Position numbers and translations under genes: made by a program. The notes under the pieces are model-generated. The model ran no database searches, was not told where the DNA came from, and worked only from the letters and a program-made list of their open reading frames with translations. From NCBI GenBank assembly GCA_965243805.1, contig OZ251577.1, positions 2,418,001-2,482,000 of the forward strand: DNA of 64,000 nucleotides, given 5' to 3'. Source of the DNA: CATQHQ01 sp965243805. Its GTDB lineage: Bacteria; Gemmatimonadota; Gemmatimonadetes; Longimicrobiales; Gaopeijiaceae. Positions 8,009-15,191 of this stretch are shown here, one piece after another; position 1 is the first letter of the stretch, and each line of letters opens with the position of its first letter.

Positions 8009-8602
8009 GATGTGGACGCCCAAGGAGGGATGGCGGACGTGGGCGCGGGCACGATCGACTGGCCGGCCGTCTCGCCCTTTCCGAGGAGGCGGGCTTCCGC
8101 CACTTCTTCGTCGAGCACGACAACCCCACCGAACCCATGGCCTCGGCTCGCGCCAGCCACCGCTAACTGTCCCCCGACACGCCGTGAATCCAACCGACGC
8201 CCGCCGGCGGTCCTCCGCTATAAGGCCGGACCGGCGGTTCACCGCTTGTCGCCCACGGGGATTCTGCTGGCGTCGGCGGTGGCGTCGGGCGCCGGGCTAC
8301 TGTGGATGCGGGGGGCTCGACCGGCTCGGTGTTGGCCGCCGCCACCGTGTTCGCCGTCGGCGTGTGCTACCTGTGGCCGACGATGCCGGAGTTCGTCTCG
8401 GAGCGCGTGCCCCGCAGCGGTGCCTTGGGCCCTGGGCACGGGGCGAGGACTTGCGGTCCGCCCTGGCCGCCCTGACTGGGGTCCTGGCCTCCGTCGACGA
8501 GAGCGGTTTCCTGCCGCCCGTGGAGACGGCAAACGCCCTGCGCACCGTGATCTCGTCGGGCTCCACCTCACCAGCGGTGAACCGGGCCGACGCCTTGCTG
8601 GT
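8009..8602 (+). pseudogene. Decayed, internally deleted second copy of the isomerase/MFS junction
   Basis: This stretch matches 2783-4335 at about 90 percent where alignable, in the same orientation, but is reduced by internal deletions. 8009-8190 matches the end of the isomerase gene, including its GTGA overlap. A short piece matches about 3023-3035. About 8207-8440 matches MFS positions 3773-4005. About 8440-8602 matches 4172-4335. A one-base loss near 8070 shifts the isomerase frame, and the codon for Tyr before LSPDTP has become TAA. No product is expected. It ends within the region where the restriction endonuclease ORF opens, so one duplication or insertion breakpoint lies near 8602. 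Confidence 0.85.
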
Positions 8603-8640
8603 TGGATGACGCGCTTCCGCCACGACCAGAGAAGCTGTCG

Positions 8641-9516
8641 ATGTCCGTGATCGCAACGGCCTACAACGACCTTCGCGTCGCTGTCCGAAAGGGGGTTTGG
8701 ACAAGTCAAGTCCGAGACGCGGTCGCCGCCACTGTTCACGTCAGCATGGATTTTCTGGATTCCTTCGACCAGGTACCGGAACCCAGTCGCGTGCCGAACA
8801 AGTCGTACGCCGCCTTTCGACGCAATGCCGATACTACTTCTCGAGTCTTCAATACTGCACTCTACGACGCAGACCTCTGTCGCCAGGTGTTGGATAGCCT
8901 GCTGGCGACGGGACTTGGCGGCCGCAGTCCCCGGGAAATCATGAAAACACTGTATACCGCCGCCATGTCGTTTTGTTGTGCAAACGACATCGAATCAAAC
9001 AACAAGGCGCGAGGCCGAAGCGGCAAGTATTTTGAGTACCTAGTCGGCAACATCGTAGCTACCGCACTCGGCGTACGAGGAACAGCCCAGATTGAAGCCC
9101 TGAATCCCGAACTCGCTCGCGGACTCAACCCTGATCATCTGTTCAACTTGGGTAAGGGAAAAGCACTGATCCATTTGGCCGTAAAGACATCCACGCGGGA
9201 ACGAATCGTGCAGCCTTGGGCGCATCAGCGAATACTGGATGGAGCCTACGGCACCGACCGGATCAAGGGTGTGATGGTGTTCTTGACCGAGACGAATCGA
9301 CTAAAGGCGGGGATCCAAGAAACATGTACGCCGGAGAGGCTACGTCAGTATCAGATGTTCGTCGCTAGAATTCACGCGATGTATTACTTCGATCCGCCTC
9401 AACCCTACTTGGAGCTTGCCAATACTTATCCATTTGTGCCCGTGCGGCCGATTTCCGACCTCATGGACGATGCCGTTGCGTTGCGGGACCCCTCGCCATG
9501 GAGGCAGGTTCAATAG
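8641..9516 (+). CDS. Putative type II restriction endonuclease
   Basis: A 291-residue protein whose clearest block is LIHLAVKTSTRERIV near residues 176-190. This resembles the VKxSxRER signature that many type II endonucleases carry around the catalytic Lys of a PD-(D/E)XK fold. Candidate active-site residues are Glu132 in GKYFEYLVGN, Asp165 in NPDHLF, and Lys182. I cannot assign a named family or recognition site. It is convergent with a C5-cytosine methyltransferase gene whose stop is 20 bases away, the usual arrangement of a restriction-modification pair. Base composition is visibly less GC-rich than the flanks, suggesting transfer. I chose the ATG at 8641; the frame extends to a TTG at 8602 that overlaps the duplication breakpoint. 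Confidence 0.65.
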   Translation: MSVIATAYNDLRVAVRKGVWTSQVRDAVAATVHVSMDFLDSFDQVPEPSRVPNKSYAAFRRNADTTSRVFNTALYDADLCRQVLDSLLATGLGGRSPREIMKTLYTAAMSFCCANDIESNNKARGRSGKYFEYLVGNIVATALGVRGTAQIEALNPELARGLNPDHLFNLGKGKALIHLAVKTSTRERIVQPWAHQRILDGAYGTDRIKGVMVFLTETNRLKAGIQETCTPERLRQYQMFVARIHAMYYFDPPQPYLELANTYPFVPVRPISDLMDDAVALRDPSPWRQVQ

Positions 9517-9535
9517 GCGTCGGGTCTGCGCACGA

Positions 9536-10633
9536 TTAGACCGCTAGCATCATTTGACCCTCGGCGGTTTCGAAGGAACTGAACGCATCCGATGCCACGC
9601 CGTTTTCGATCGCAAGCGACCGCTTGATAGAGCGGCCGATGGCTTCAGCCAGTGGGGGCGGGACGGCGTTGCCGATTTGAGTGCGAACGTCATGACGGGT
9701 GCCAGCGAACTCGAAATCATCTGGAAAACCCTGCAATCGTGCAGCCTCCCTAGGCGTGAGGGGCCGGTTGGAGTAGGGATGCCCATACCGACCTCGACTG
9801 AAGCTGTCGAACCCACCAGTAATCGTGGGAGCTTGGCCGTCAGGATCCAAACGTCCGTACACATCGGGCCAACCACCGCGCCGTGTGTCCACGTTCCTGT
9901 GACACTTAAGGCGAAGATCCTCTGGAATGTGTTGCCATCCGCCTCCTGGGGGCACGTGGGAGAAACGACGTACGTTGATCTCGGTCACACGAGCCCGCTG
10001 ATGATTGGGGAAAGACGGATGCACCGAGTAGTCGAGAGGAGGTTCGGGAAGTCCGTGCAGCACTTGGGCGACGGTTCGCCACACTCGGCATGTTGGCGGT
10101 GGAACACGGAAGGGCACCGTCAGATCGTTCCGCTGACCGACGATGATAAAACGCTGACGGGTCTGCGCAAGCCCATAGTCGGCACTGTTGTAGAAATGCG
10201 GAAAGAGACGGTAGTGCGCCAGCATCTCTCTGATCTCACGGACGAACTGCCGACCCCGCTTCTGACCGAACATCGCCACGTTCTCGAGAAGAAAGAAACG
10301 CGGCGACAACTCGGCCACAAGCCTGGCGAACTCGAGTACCAAGCGGTTGCGAGCGTCGCCCCGGTGAGCTCCGCGCTTCTGCTTCGAGAAGCCTTGGCAG
10401 GGCGGACCGCCGGCAAAGAGATCGACCCTGGACCCGCCGACGTGGTTCGTGACCGCTTCGCCTGTGAGGTCCTCGACTCGAGCCTGTTGAACTGCGTCGC
10501 CCACGCCTCCGCGGTAGCTCTCCACGGCCGGGGCATCGGAGTCGAAGGCGTAGCCGACTCCAAGCCCGGCTCGCTTCAGGCCGAGGCTCAGTCCGCCGGC
10601 ACCACAGAATCCGTCCACCGAAACGAAGCTCAT
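9536..10633 (-). CDS. DNA (cytosine-5-)-methyltransferase
   Basis: A 365-residue C5-methyltransferase with the conserved motifs in canonical order. Motif I is DGFCGAGGLSLGL (binds S-adenosylmethionine). Motif IV is GGPPCQGFSKQ with the catalytic Cys at 79. Motif VI is LLENVA at residues 115-120, motif VIII is QTRQRFIIVG, motif IX is LTPREAARLQGFPDDF, and motif X is QIGNAVPPPLA. The target-recognition region lies between VIII and IX. I chose the second ATG (10633) because GGGGAGG stands eight bases before it; a first ATG at 10663 lacks such a site. It should protect the host from the neighbouring convergent endonuclease. The recognition sequence cannot be deduced by eye. Confidence 0.93.
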   Translation of the reverse strand: MSFVSVDGFCGAGGLSLGLKRAGLGVGYAFDSDAPAVESYRGGVGDAVQQARVEDLTGEAVTNHVGGSRVDLFAGGPPCQGFSKQKRGAHRGDARNRLVLEFARLVAELSPRFFLLENVAMFGQKRGRQFVREIREMLAHYRLFPHFYNSADYGLAQTRQRFIIVGQRNDLTVPFRVPPPTCRVWRTVAQVLHGLPEPPLDYSVHPSFPNHQRARVTEINVRRFSHVPPGGGWQHIPEDLRLKCHRNVDTRRGGWPDVYGRLDPDGQAPTITGGFDSFSRGRYGHPYSNRPLTPREAARLQGFPDDFEFAGTRHDVRTQIGNAVPPPLAEAIGRSIKRSLAIENGVASDAFSSFETAEGQMMLAV

Positions 10634-10866
10634 CCGAGATGCCTCCCCATCGTGGCACGTCATCGGAATCGTACTGCCACCGATCAGCTCCTGAAGCTAG
10701 TGTCGCACGCACGCGCCGGAAAGCGGCCCGTCCTTGCCACATACGTCACGAATGCGGAGAATCCAGGACGACGCCTGCCGGGTTCCTTGGACGAGGAGAG
10801 CGAACTGACGCCGAAGACAGATCGGGAGACGAGCGCGGGTCGCCCCCGACGAGCCGTCCAGTCACG

Positions 10867-11913
10867 ATGAACCGCCCCATCACCCTCTTCACGGGCCAGT
10901 GGGCCGACATGCCGCTGGACGAGCTGGCCAGCAAGGCGGCGGCCTGGGGCTACGACGGGCTGGAGCTTGCCTGTTGGGGAGACCACTTCGACGTGCGGCG
11001 CGCGCTGACCGAGCCGACGTACTGCGACGACGTGCGCGCCCGCCTGACGCGCCACGGGCTCCGTGTATGGGCAATCAGCGCCCACTTGGTGGGACAGGCG
11101 GTGTGCGACCGGATCGACGAGCGCCACAAGGCCGTGCTGCCGCCGCGGGTCTGGGGCGACGGCGAGCCCGAGGGCGTGCGCCGCCGTGCCGCCCAGGAGA
11201 TGATCGACACGGCTCGGGCCGCCGCCCGGCTGGGAGTTTCGGTGGTGAACGGCTTCACCGGAAGTCCGATCTGGCACCTCCTGTACTCCTTTCCGCCGGT
11301 TCCGTCGAAGTGGATCGACGACGGCTACCATGCATTCGCTGAAGCGTGGACCCCGATCCTGGACGTCTTCGCCCAGGAAGACGTGCGCTTCGCACTGGAG
11401 GTCCACCCGACAGAGATCGCCTTCGACCTGGCCACCGCTGAACGAACGCTGGACGCCGTGGACGGTCACCCGGCCTTCGGCTTCAACTTCGATCCCAGCC
11501 ACTTGGCCTACCAGGGCGTGGACTACGAGCGCTTCGTCTCCCGCTTCGGCGACCGCATCTTCCACGTTCACGTGAAGGATGCTTGGTGGTCCGACCAACC
11601 GACCGAGGTCGGCGTCTTCGGCGGCCACACCGAGTTTGGCGACCCTCGCCGCCACTGGGACTTTCGCTCTCCGGGTCGCGGTCAAGTAGAGTGGGAGACC
11701 GTTGTTCGCGCGCTCAACCGAGTCGGCTACGACGGCCCCCTGTCGGTGGAGTGGGAAGACCCGGGCATGGAGAGGGAGCACGGGGCGGCGGAAGCCCGGC
11801 GTTTCGTGAGCCGGCTGGACTTTCGGCCGTCCCAAGCCGCATTCGACGCCGCATTCGACCAGGGACCCGACCGACCGCACAGAGAGCCACGCCCACAGCA
11901 GAAAGGCAGGTGA
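10867..11913 (+). CDS. Sugar phosphate isomerase/epimerase (TIM barrel)
   Basis: A 348-residue protein of the xylose isomerase-like TIM-barrel family. Seen are the N-terminal strand ITLFTGQWADMP, metal-site segments ALEVHPTEIAFD (His/Glu) near residue 177, FNFDPSHLAYQGVD (Asp/His) near residue 208, FHVHVKDAWW near residue 232, and a closing GPLSVEWEDPGM near residue 295 with a metal-binding Glu. Unlike the isomerase at 2084 it has no signal peptide and should be cytosolic. The ATG at 10867 starts the domain directly; an upstream extension is low-complexity. The DUF1080 gene follows six bases after its stop, so the two form an operon. Substrate unknown. Confidence 0.85.
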   Translation: MNRPITLFTGQWADMPLDELASKAAAWGYDGLELACWGDHFDVRRALTEPTYCDDVRARLTRHGLRVWAISAHLVGQAVCDRIDERHKAVLPPRVWGDGEPEGVRRRAAQEMIDTARAAARLGVSVVNGFTGSPIWHLLYSFPPVPSKWIDDGYHAFAEAWTPILDVFAQEDVRFALEVHPTEIAFDLATAERTLDAVDGHPAFGFNFDPSHLAYQGVDYERFVSRFGDRIFHVHVKDAWWSDQPTEVGVFGGHTEFGDPRRHWDFRSPGRGQVEWETVVRALNRVGYDGPLSVEWEDPGMEREHGAAEARRFVSRLDFRPSQAAFDAAFDQGPDRPHREPRPQQKGR

Positions 11914-11918
11914 AGTCC

Positions 11919-12674
11919 ATGCGTTCGACGATTGCCAAGTACTTCCCCGTCCGTCGCCGATGCTGGTCGGCCTCGCGGGCGGCTTGCCTCTTCGTCGCGC
12001 TGGCGTGCGGCGGAGTCGCGGGCCAGGAGCCAGCGCCCAATCGCCTAACCCCCGAAGAGGAGGCGGAGGGCTGGCGGCTGCTCTTCGACGGCACGTCCCT
12101 GGCCGAGTGGCGGGGCTACAGGCAGGAAGGCGTCCCGGCGGGCTGGTCGGCAGAGGATGGCATCCTGACGTTCACGCCTGGAGCGACGGGCGACGGCGGA
12201 CAGGACCTGATCACCAAGGAGCAGTTCGCCGACTTCGAGCTGTCGCTGGAGTGGAAGATCGGTCCGGGGGGCAACAGCGGCATCTTCTACCGGCTCACCG
12301 AGGAAGAGCGGGCACCCTACTGGACCGGCCCCGAGATGCAGATCCTCGACGACGACGGCCACGCCGACGGCAGAAACCCCAAGACATCGGCGGGGTCCAA
12401 CTACGCCCTCCATGAGCCCTCGGCCAAGGCGACGCGCCCGGTGGGCGAGTGGAACCACGCCCGCATCGTCGTGAACCGCGGTCGGGTGGAGCACTGGCTG
12501 AACGGCACCAAAGTGGTCGCCTACGAGCTGTGGAGCCCGGAGTGGGAAGCAGCCGTGGCCGAGACCAAGTTTGCCGACTGGCCGCGTTACGGCAGGGCGC
12601 GTCAGGGGCATGTGGGCCTGCAGGACCACGGCGACCCCATATGGTTCCGCAACATCAAGCTCCGGGAACTCTAG
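11919..12674 (+). CDS. DUF1080 / 3-keto-disaccharide hydrolase-domain secreted protein
   Basis: A 251-residue exported protein. The signal peptide runs from Arg/Lys-rich residues through AACLFVALACGG, ending near AGQ at residue 36. The rest is a single concanavalin-like beta-sandwich of the DUF1080 type, with landmarks WRLLFDGTSLAEWRGY near residue 52, NSGIFYRL near 122, GPEMQILDDDGH near 140, and WNHARIVVNRGRVEHWLNG near 180. The family includes 3-keto-glucoside/disaccharide hydrolases and carbohydrate-binding proteins. A clear AAAGGCAGG precedes the ATG at 11919 by about eight bases. With the sugar isomerase just upstream, a role in processing oxidised glycosides is a plausible inference. 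Confidence 0.85.
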   Translation: MRSTIAKYFPVRRRCWSASRAACLFVALACGGVAGQEPAPNRLTPEEEAEGWRLLFDGTSLAEWRGYRQEGVPAGWSAEDGILTFTPGATGDGGQDLITKEQFADFELSLEWKIGPGGNSGIFYRLTEEERAPYWTGPEMQILDDDGHADGRNPKTSAGSNYALHEPSAKATRPVGEWNHARIVVNRGRVEHWLNGTKVVAYELWSPEWEAAVAETKFADWPRYGRARQGHVGLQDHGDPIWFRNIKLREL

Positions 12675-12735
12675 TGGCAAGCGTCGGGGACTCCAGCACT
12701 CGCGCCGACTGGCCTTGCGCACTACTCTTGATCAA

Positions 12736-14595
12736 ATGAAGAAGATGCCTTGGAAGACGGTCGCAACGCCCTGGAAGGCGGCAACGCCCTGGAAGACAGC
12801 CGCGACGGCAGTCGCGGTGAGCGCCATCGCCTGCGCCGACCTGGCTATGGAGGCGGAGCGGATCCCGTCGGCCCTCTCTCTGGCTCCGTTCGACAGCTTG
12901 GTCACCTCTGGGGACGTGGTGCGCATCCGCGTCGAGGTGGAAGACCAGGACGGCAACGTCATGAAGGGGCCGCCGTCTTGGGCGCAGCCCGTGTGGAGCC
13001 TCTCGGACTCGGGGGCGGTCTCGGTGGAGCGGGACGGCAGCGCCACGGCCGAGCGCGGCGGCTACGTCAGCGTGACGGCGAAGCTCGCGGGGCTGGAGGC
13101 GTGGACCCGACTGCGCATCAACCCCGCCAGCGTGGCTCTGTCGGCACCGGCGGTCTACCTGACGCAGGCCGCGCAGAACGAAGAGGGCAGCGTGCCCTTG
13201 GTGGCCGGCCGCCAAGCCCTGTTGCGGGTGTTCATGACCGGCCACGAGATCAGCTTCTACAGGCCCACGGCGCAGGCGACCTTCTACCAGGACGACCGGG
13301 AAGTCCACACGGTGGAGATGCAGCCGTCGGGCGTCCTTCTTCCCATGGAGGTGGAGGAGCACCGCCTCGACCGCTCCTTCAACGCCGTGGTTCCGGGCTG
13401 GGTCCTGCAGCCGGGCGCGGAGATGGTCGTGGAGCTGGACCCCGACGGCGTCGTCCCCACGGCACCGGGCAGCCAGCTTCGGGTTCCGGCCGAGGGTCGA
13501 ATGCGTCTGGACGTTCGAACGGTGCCGCTGCTGGAGCAGACGATCGTTCCCGTGTTGCTGGCTGCAGCTCCGAACCGCCAGATCTTCAACTGGACCCGGG
13601 GCATGACCGCCGACAGCCGCCACTTGGCGCTCGCCCGCTCCGTCCTGCCGATCGGCGACATGCAGGTGAGGGTGCACGACGCCTACACCACCTCGTCGGA
13701 CCTGACGACCGAAGGCGGATGGCTTTCGTTTCTCCGCGAGATCGCCGCCATGTGGCAGTTGGAGGGCGAGCGCGGGTACTACTACGGTGCTGTCGTCCTG
13801 CCAGCGGGCTCGGCGTGGGGCGGGTTGGGATACATCGGCTACCCCCCCGTCAGCGTGGGACGGCCCACAGAAGGCACGTTCGCCCACGAGCTGGGCCACA
13901 ACATGGGGCTGCTCCACGCGCCCTGCGGCGGCGCGGGAGGGGCCGACGCCGACTACCCCCACGACGGCGGCGGCATCGGCATATGGGGCTACAACTTCAA
14001 CGGCGCCAAGCTGGTGGACCCGTCCCAGTACAAGGACTTCATGGGCTACTGCCGCCCGGACTGGGTCAGCGACTACCACTTCAACCGCGCCATTGACCAC
14101 CGGCTGACGGGAGAGGGTTCGTGGTCGCGCACGGAGGCCGTCCCGGAGAGCACGCTCATGGTGTGGGGAGGCGCCAGCAACGGCGAGTTGACGCTGGAGC
14201 CCGCGTTCCTGATCCACTCCAAACCCAACGTGCCCGAGGCGGGCGGCCCCTACCGTCTCGAGGGCATCGCCTCCGACGGGCGGCGTCCGTTCTCGTTCAC
14301 CTTCGAGCCGAGCGCCGTCGAGCACGGGGGACGCCAGTTCGTCTTTGCGGTCCCCTACGACCCGGACCGGGACGGAGTGCTGGAGCGGGTCGTGCTGTCG
14401 GGTCCCGAAGGGCAGGTGACGCTCGAGGCGTCGGGGGCGAACGAGGCGTCGGGGGCGAACCCCATGGCGATTCTCCGCAACCGGAGTGACGGGCAGGTGC
14501 GCGCAATCGTCAGGAACTGGACCGACGAGTCGGCCCTGCTCGCCCAGGATGTGGAACTCCTGGTCAGCTACGGCCTGCCCAGAGGTGGCCGATGA
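12736..14595 (+). CDS. Exported zinc metalloprotease (metzincin) with N-terminal Ig-like domain
   Basis: A 619-residue protein. After a short N-terminus with repeated PWK/AAT units and a lipobox-like SAIAC, residues about 45-125 resemble a bacterial Ig-like (Big2) domain. A linker beta-domain with APAVYLTQAAQ follows. The catalytic site is HELGHNMGLLH, giving zinc ligands His384, His388, His394 and the base Glu385. The FMGYC segment places a Met-turn at Met436, about 42 residues on, so the fold is a metzincin rather than a thermolysin type. The C-terminal 180 residues are beta-rich and include a perfect 18-base duplication (EASGAN twice). The stop overlaps the next ATG. A full paralogue follows at 15192. 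Substrate unknown; extracellular protein or glycoprotein is likely. Confidence 0.85.
   Translation: MKKMPWKTVATPWKAATPWKTAATAVAVSAIACADLAMEAERIPSALSLAPFDSLVTSGDVVRIRVEVEDQDGNVMKGPPSWAQPVWSLSDSGAVSVERDGSATAERGGYVSVTAKLAGLEAWTRLRINPASVALSAPAVYLTQAAQNEEGSVPLVAGRQALLRVFMTGHEISFYRPTAQATFYQDDREVHTVEMQPSGVLLPMEVEEHRLDRSFNAVVPGWVLQPGAEMVVELDPDGVVPTAPGSQLRVPAEGRMRLDVRTVPLLEQTIVPVLLAAAPNRQIFNWTRGMTADSRHLALARSVLPIGDMQVRVHDAYTTSSDLTTEGGWLSFLREIAAMWQLEGERGYYYGAVVLPAGSAWGGLGYIGYPPVSVGRPTEGTFAHELGHNMGLLHAPCGGAGGADADYPHDGGGIGIWGYNFNGAKLVDPSQYKDFMGYCRPDWVSDYHFNRAIDHRLTGEGSWSRTEAVPESTLMVWGGASNGELTLEPAFLIHSKPNVPEAGGPYRLEGIASDGRRPFSFTFEPSAVEHGGRQFVFAVPYDPDRDGVLERVVLSGPEGQVTLEASGANEASGANPMAILRNRSDGQVRAIVRNWTDESALLAQDVELLVSYGLPRGGR
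14425..14460 (+). repeat. Perfect 18-base tandem duplication in metzincin C-domain
   Basis: 14425-14442 and 14443-14460 are identical and encode EASGAN twice, in frame. Confidence 0.9.
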
Positions 14596-15164
14596 CCCGT
14601 CCGACCAGGGCGTGCGCCACCTTCGCGGGCACGGCCCTGCTGTCGATCGTCGCCGCACTGCCGTCTTCCGACGCCGACGCCCAGATCCAGACCGAACTCC
14701 GGACCGGGCTCACCGTAGGCAGCCATTCGGGGTCGGCGGCGGCCCTCGACTTCGCCCCGTCGTGGTCCTTCGATCTGGTCGTTCGAAAGCAGATGTGGGA
14801 GCGGGTCGCGCTCTTCGGGGGGTACTACCGAACTGCCTTCGGTTGCGAGGAGGGGTACTGCACGGACCAGGACGTCACCGTGGTCGGGAACCACGGAGCC
14901 GTGGGCGCCGAGTGGGGCAGCGGCGGGCCGTGGCTGCGCATGGGCATCCTCTTCGGTGCCACCAACGCCGGCTCGGAGGGCGCGTCGCCCGACTTGGGCA
15001 TCGGGTTGCTGGGCGCTGCCGGACTTGTGGTCGGTGGGGGCCGGGTGAGCTTCATGCCCGGCATTTCCTACCGCTGGATGACTGCCAACTCGGACCGAGA
15101 CTCTGACCGGGCGATCGCACTGGCACTGGACGTGGGGGTGGCCGTGCGCTTGGGCAGCAGCTGA
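14592..15164 (+). CDS. Small outer-membrane beta-barrel-like protein
   Basis: A 190-residue exported protein translated from an ATG overlapping the metzincin stop (ATGA). Residues 1-30 form a signal peptide ending at ADAQ. The remainder alternates hydrophobic and polar residues in strands separated by Gly/Ser-rich turns, for example ALDFAPSWSFDLVVRK, WLRMGILFGA and VSFMPGISYRWM, and ends in a strand LDVGVAVRLGSS. That suggests an 8-stranded outer-membrane barrel, although the terminal residue is not aromatic. It contains two Cys in GCEEGYC that could form a disulfide. It lies between two paralogous metzincin genes and is coupled to the first, so it may help display or secrete them. No named family is recognised. 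Confidence 0.6.
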   Translation: MTRPTRACATFAGTALLSIVAALPSSDADAQIQTELRTGLTVGSHSGSAAALDFAPSWSFDLVVRKQMWERVALFGGYYRTAFGCEEGYCTDQDVTVVGNHGAVGAEWGSGGPWLRMGILFGATNAGSEGASPDLGIGLLGAAGLVVGGGRVSFMPGISYRWMTANSDRDSDRAIALALDVGVAVRLGSS

Positions 15165-15191
15165 CGCGAACAGCGCGAGCCGAACCCCCCG

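Noticed and set aside
12655..14658. A 667-codon minus-strand frame
   Set aside because: Antisense to the metzincin, Arg/Gly/Pro-rich, no signal or domain.
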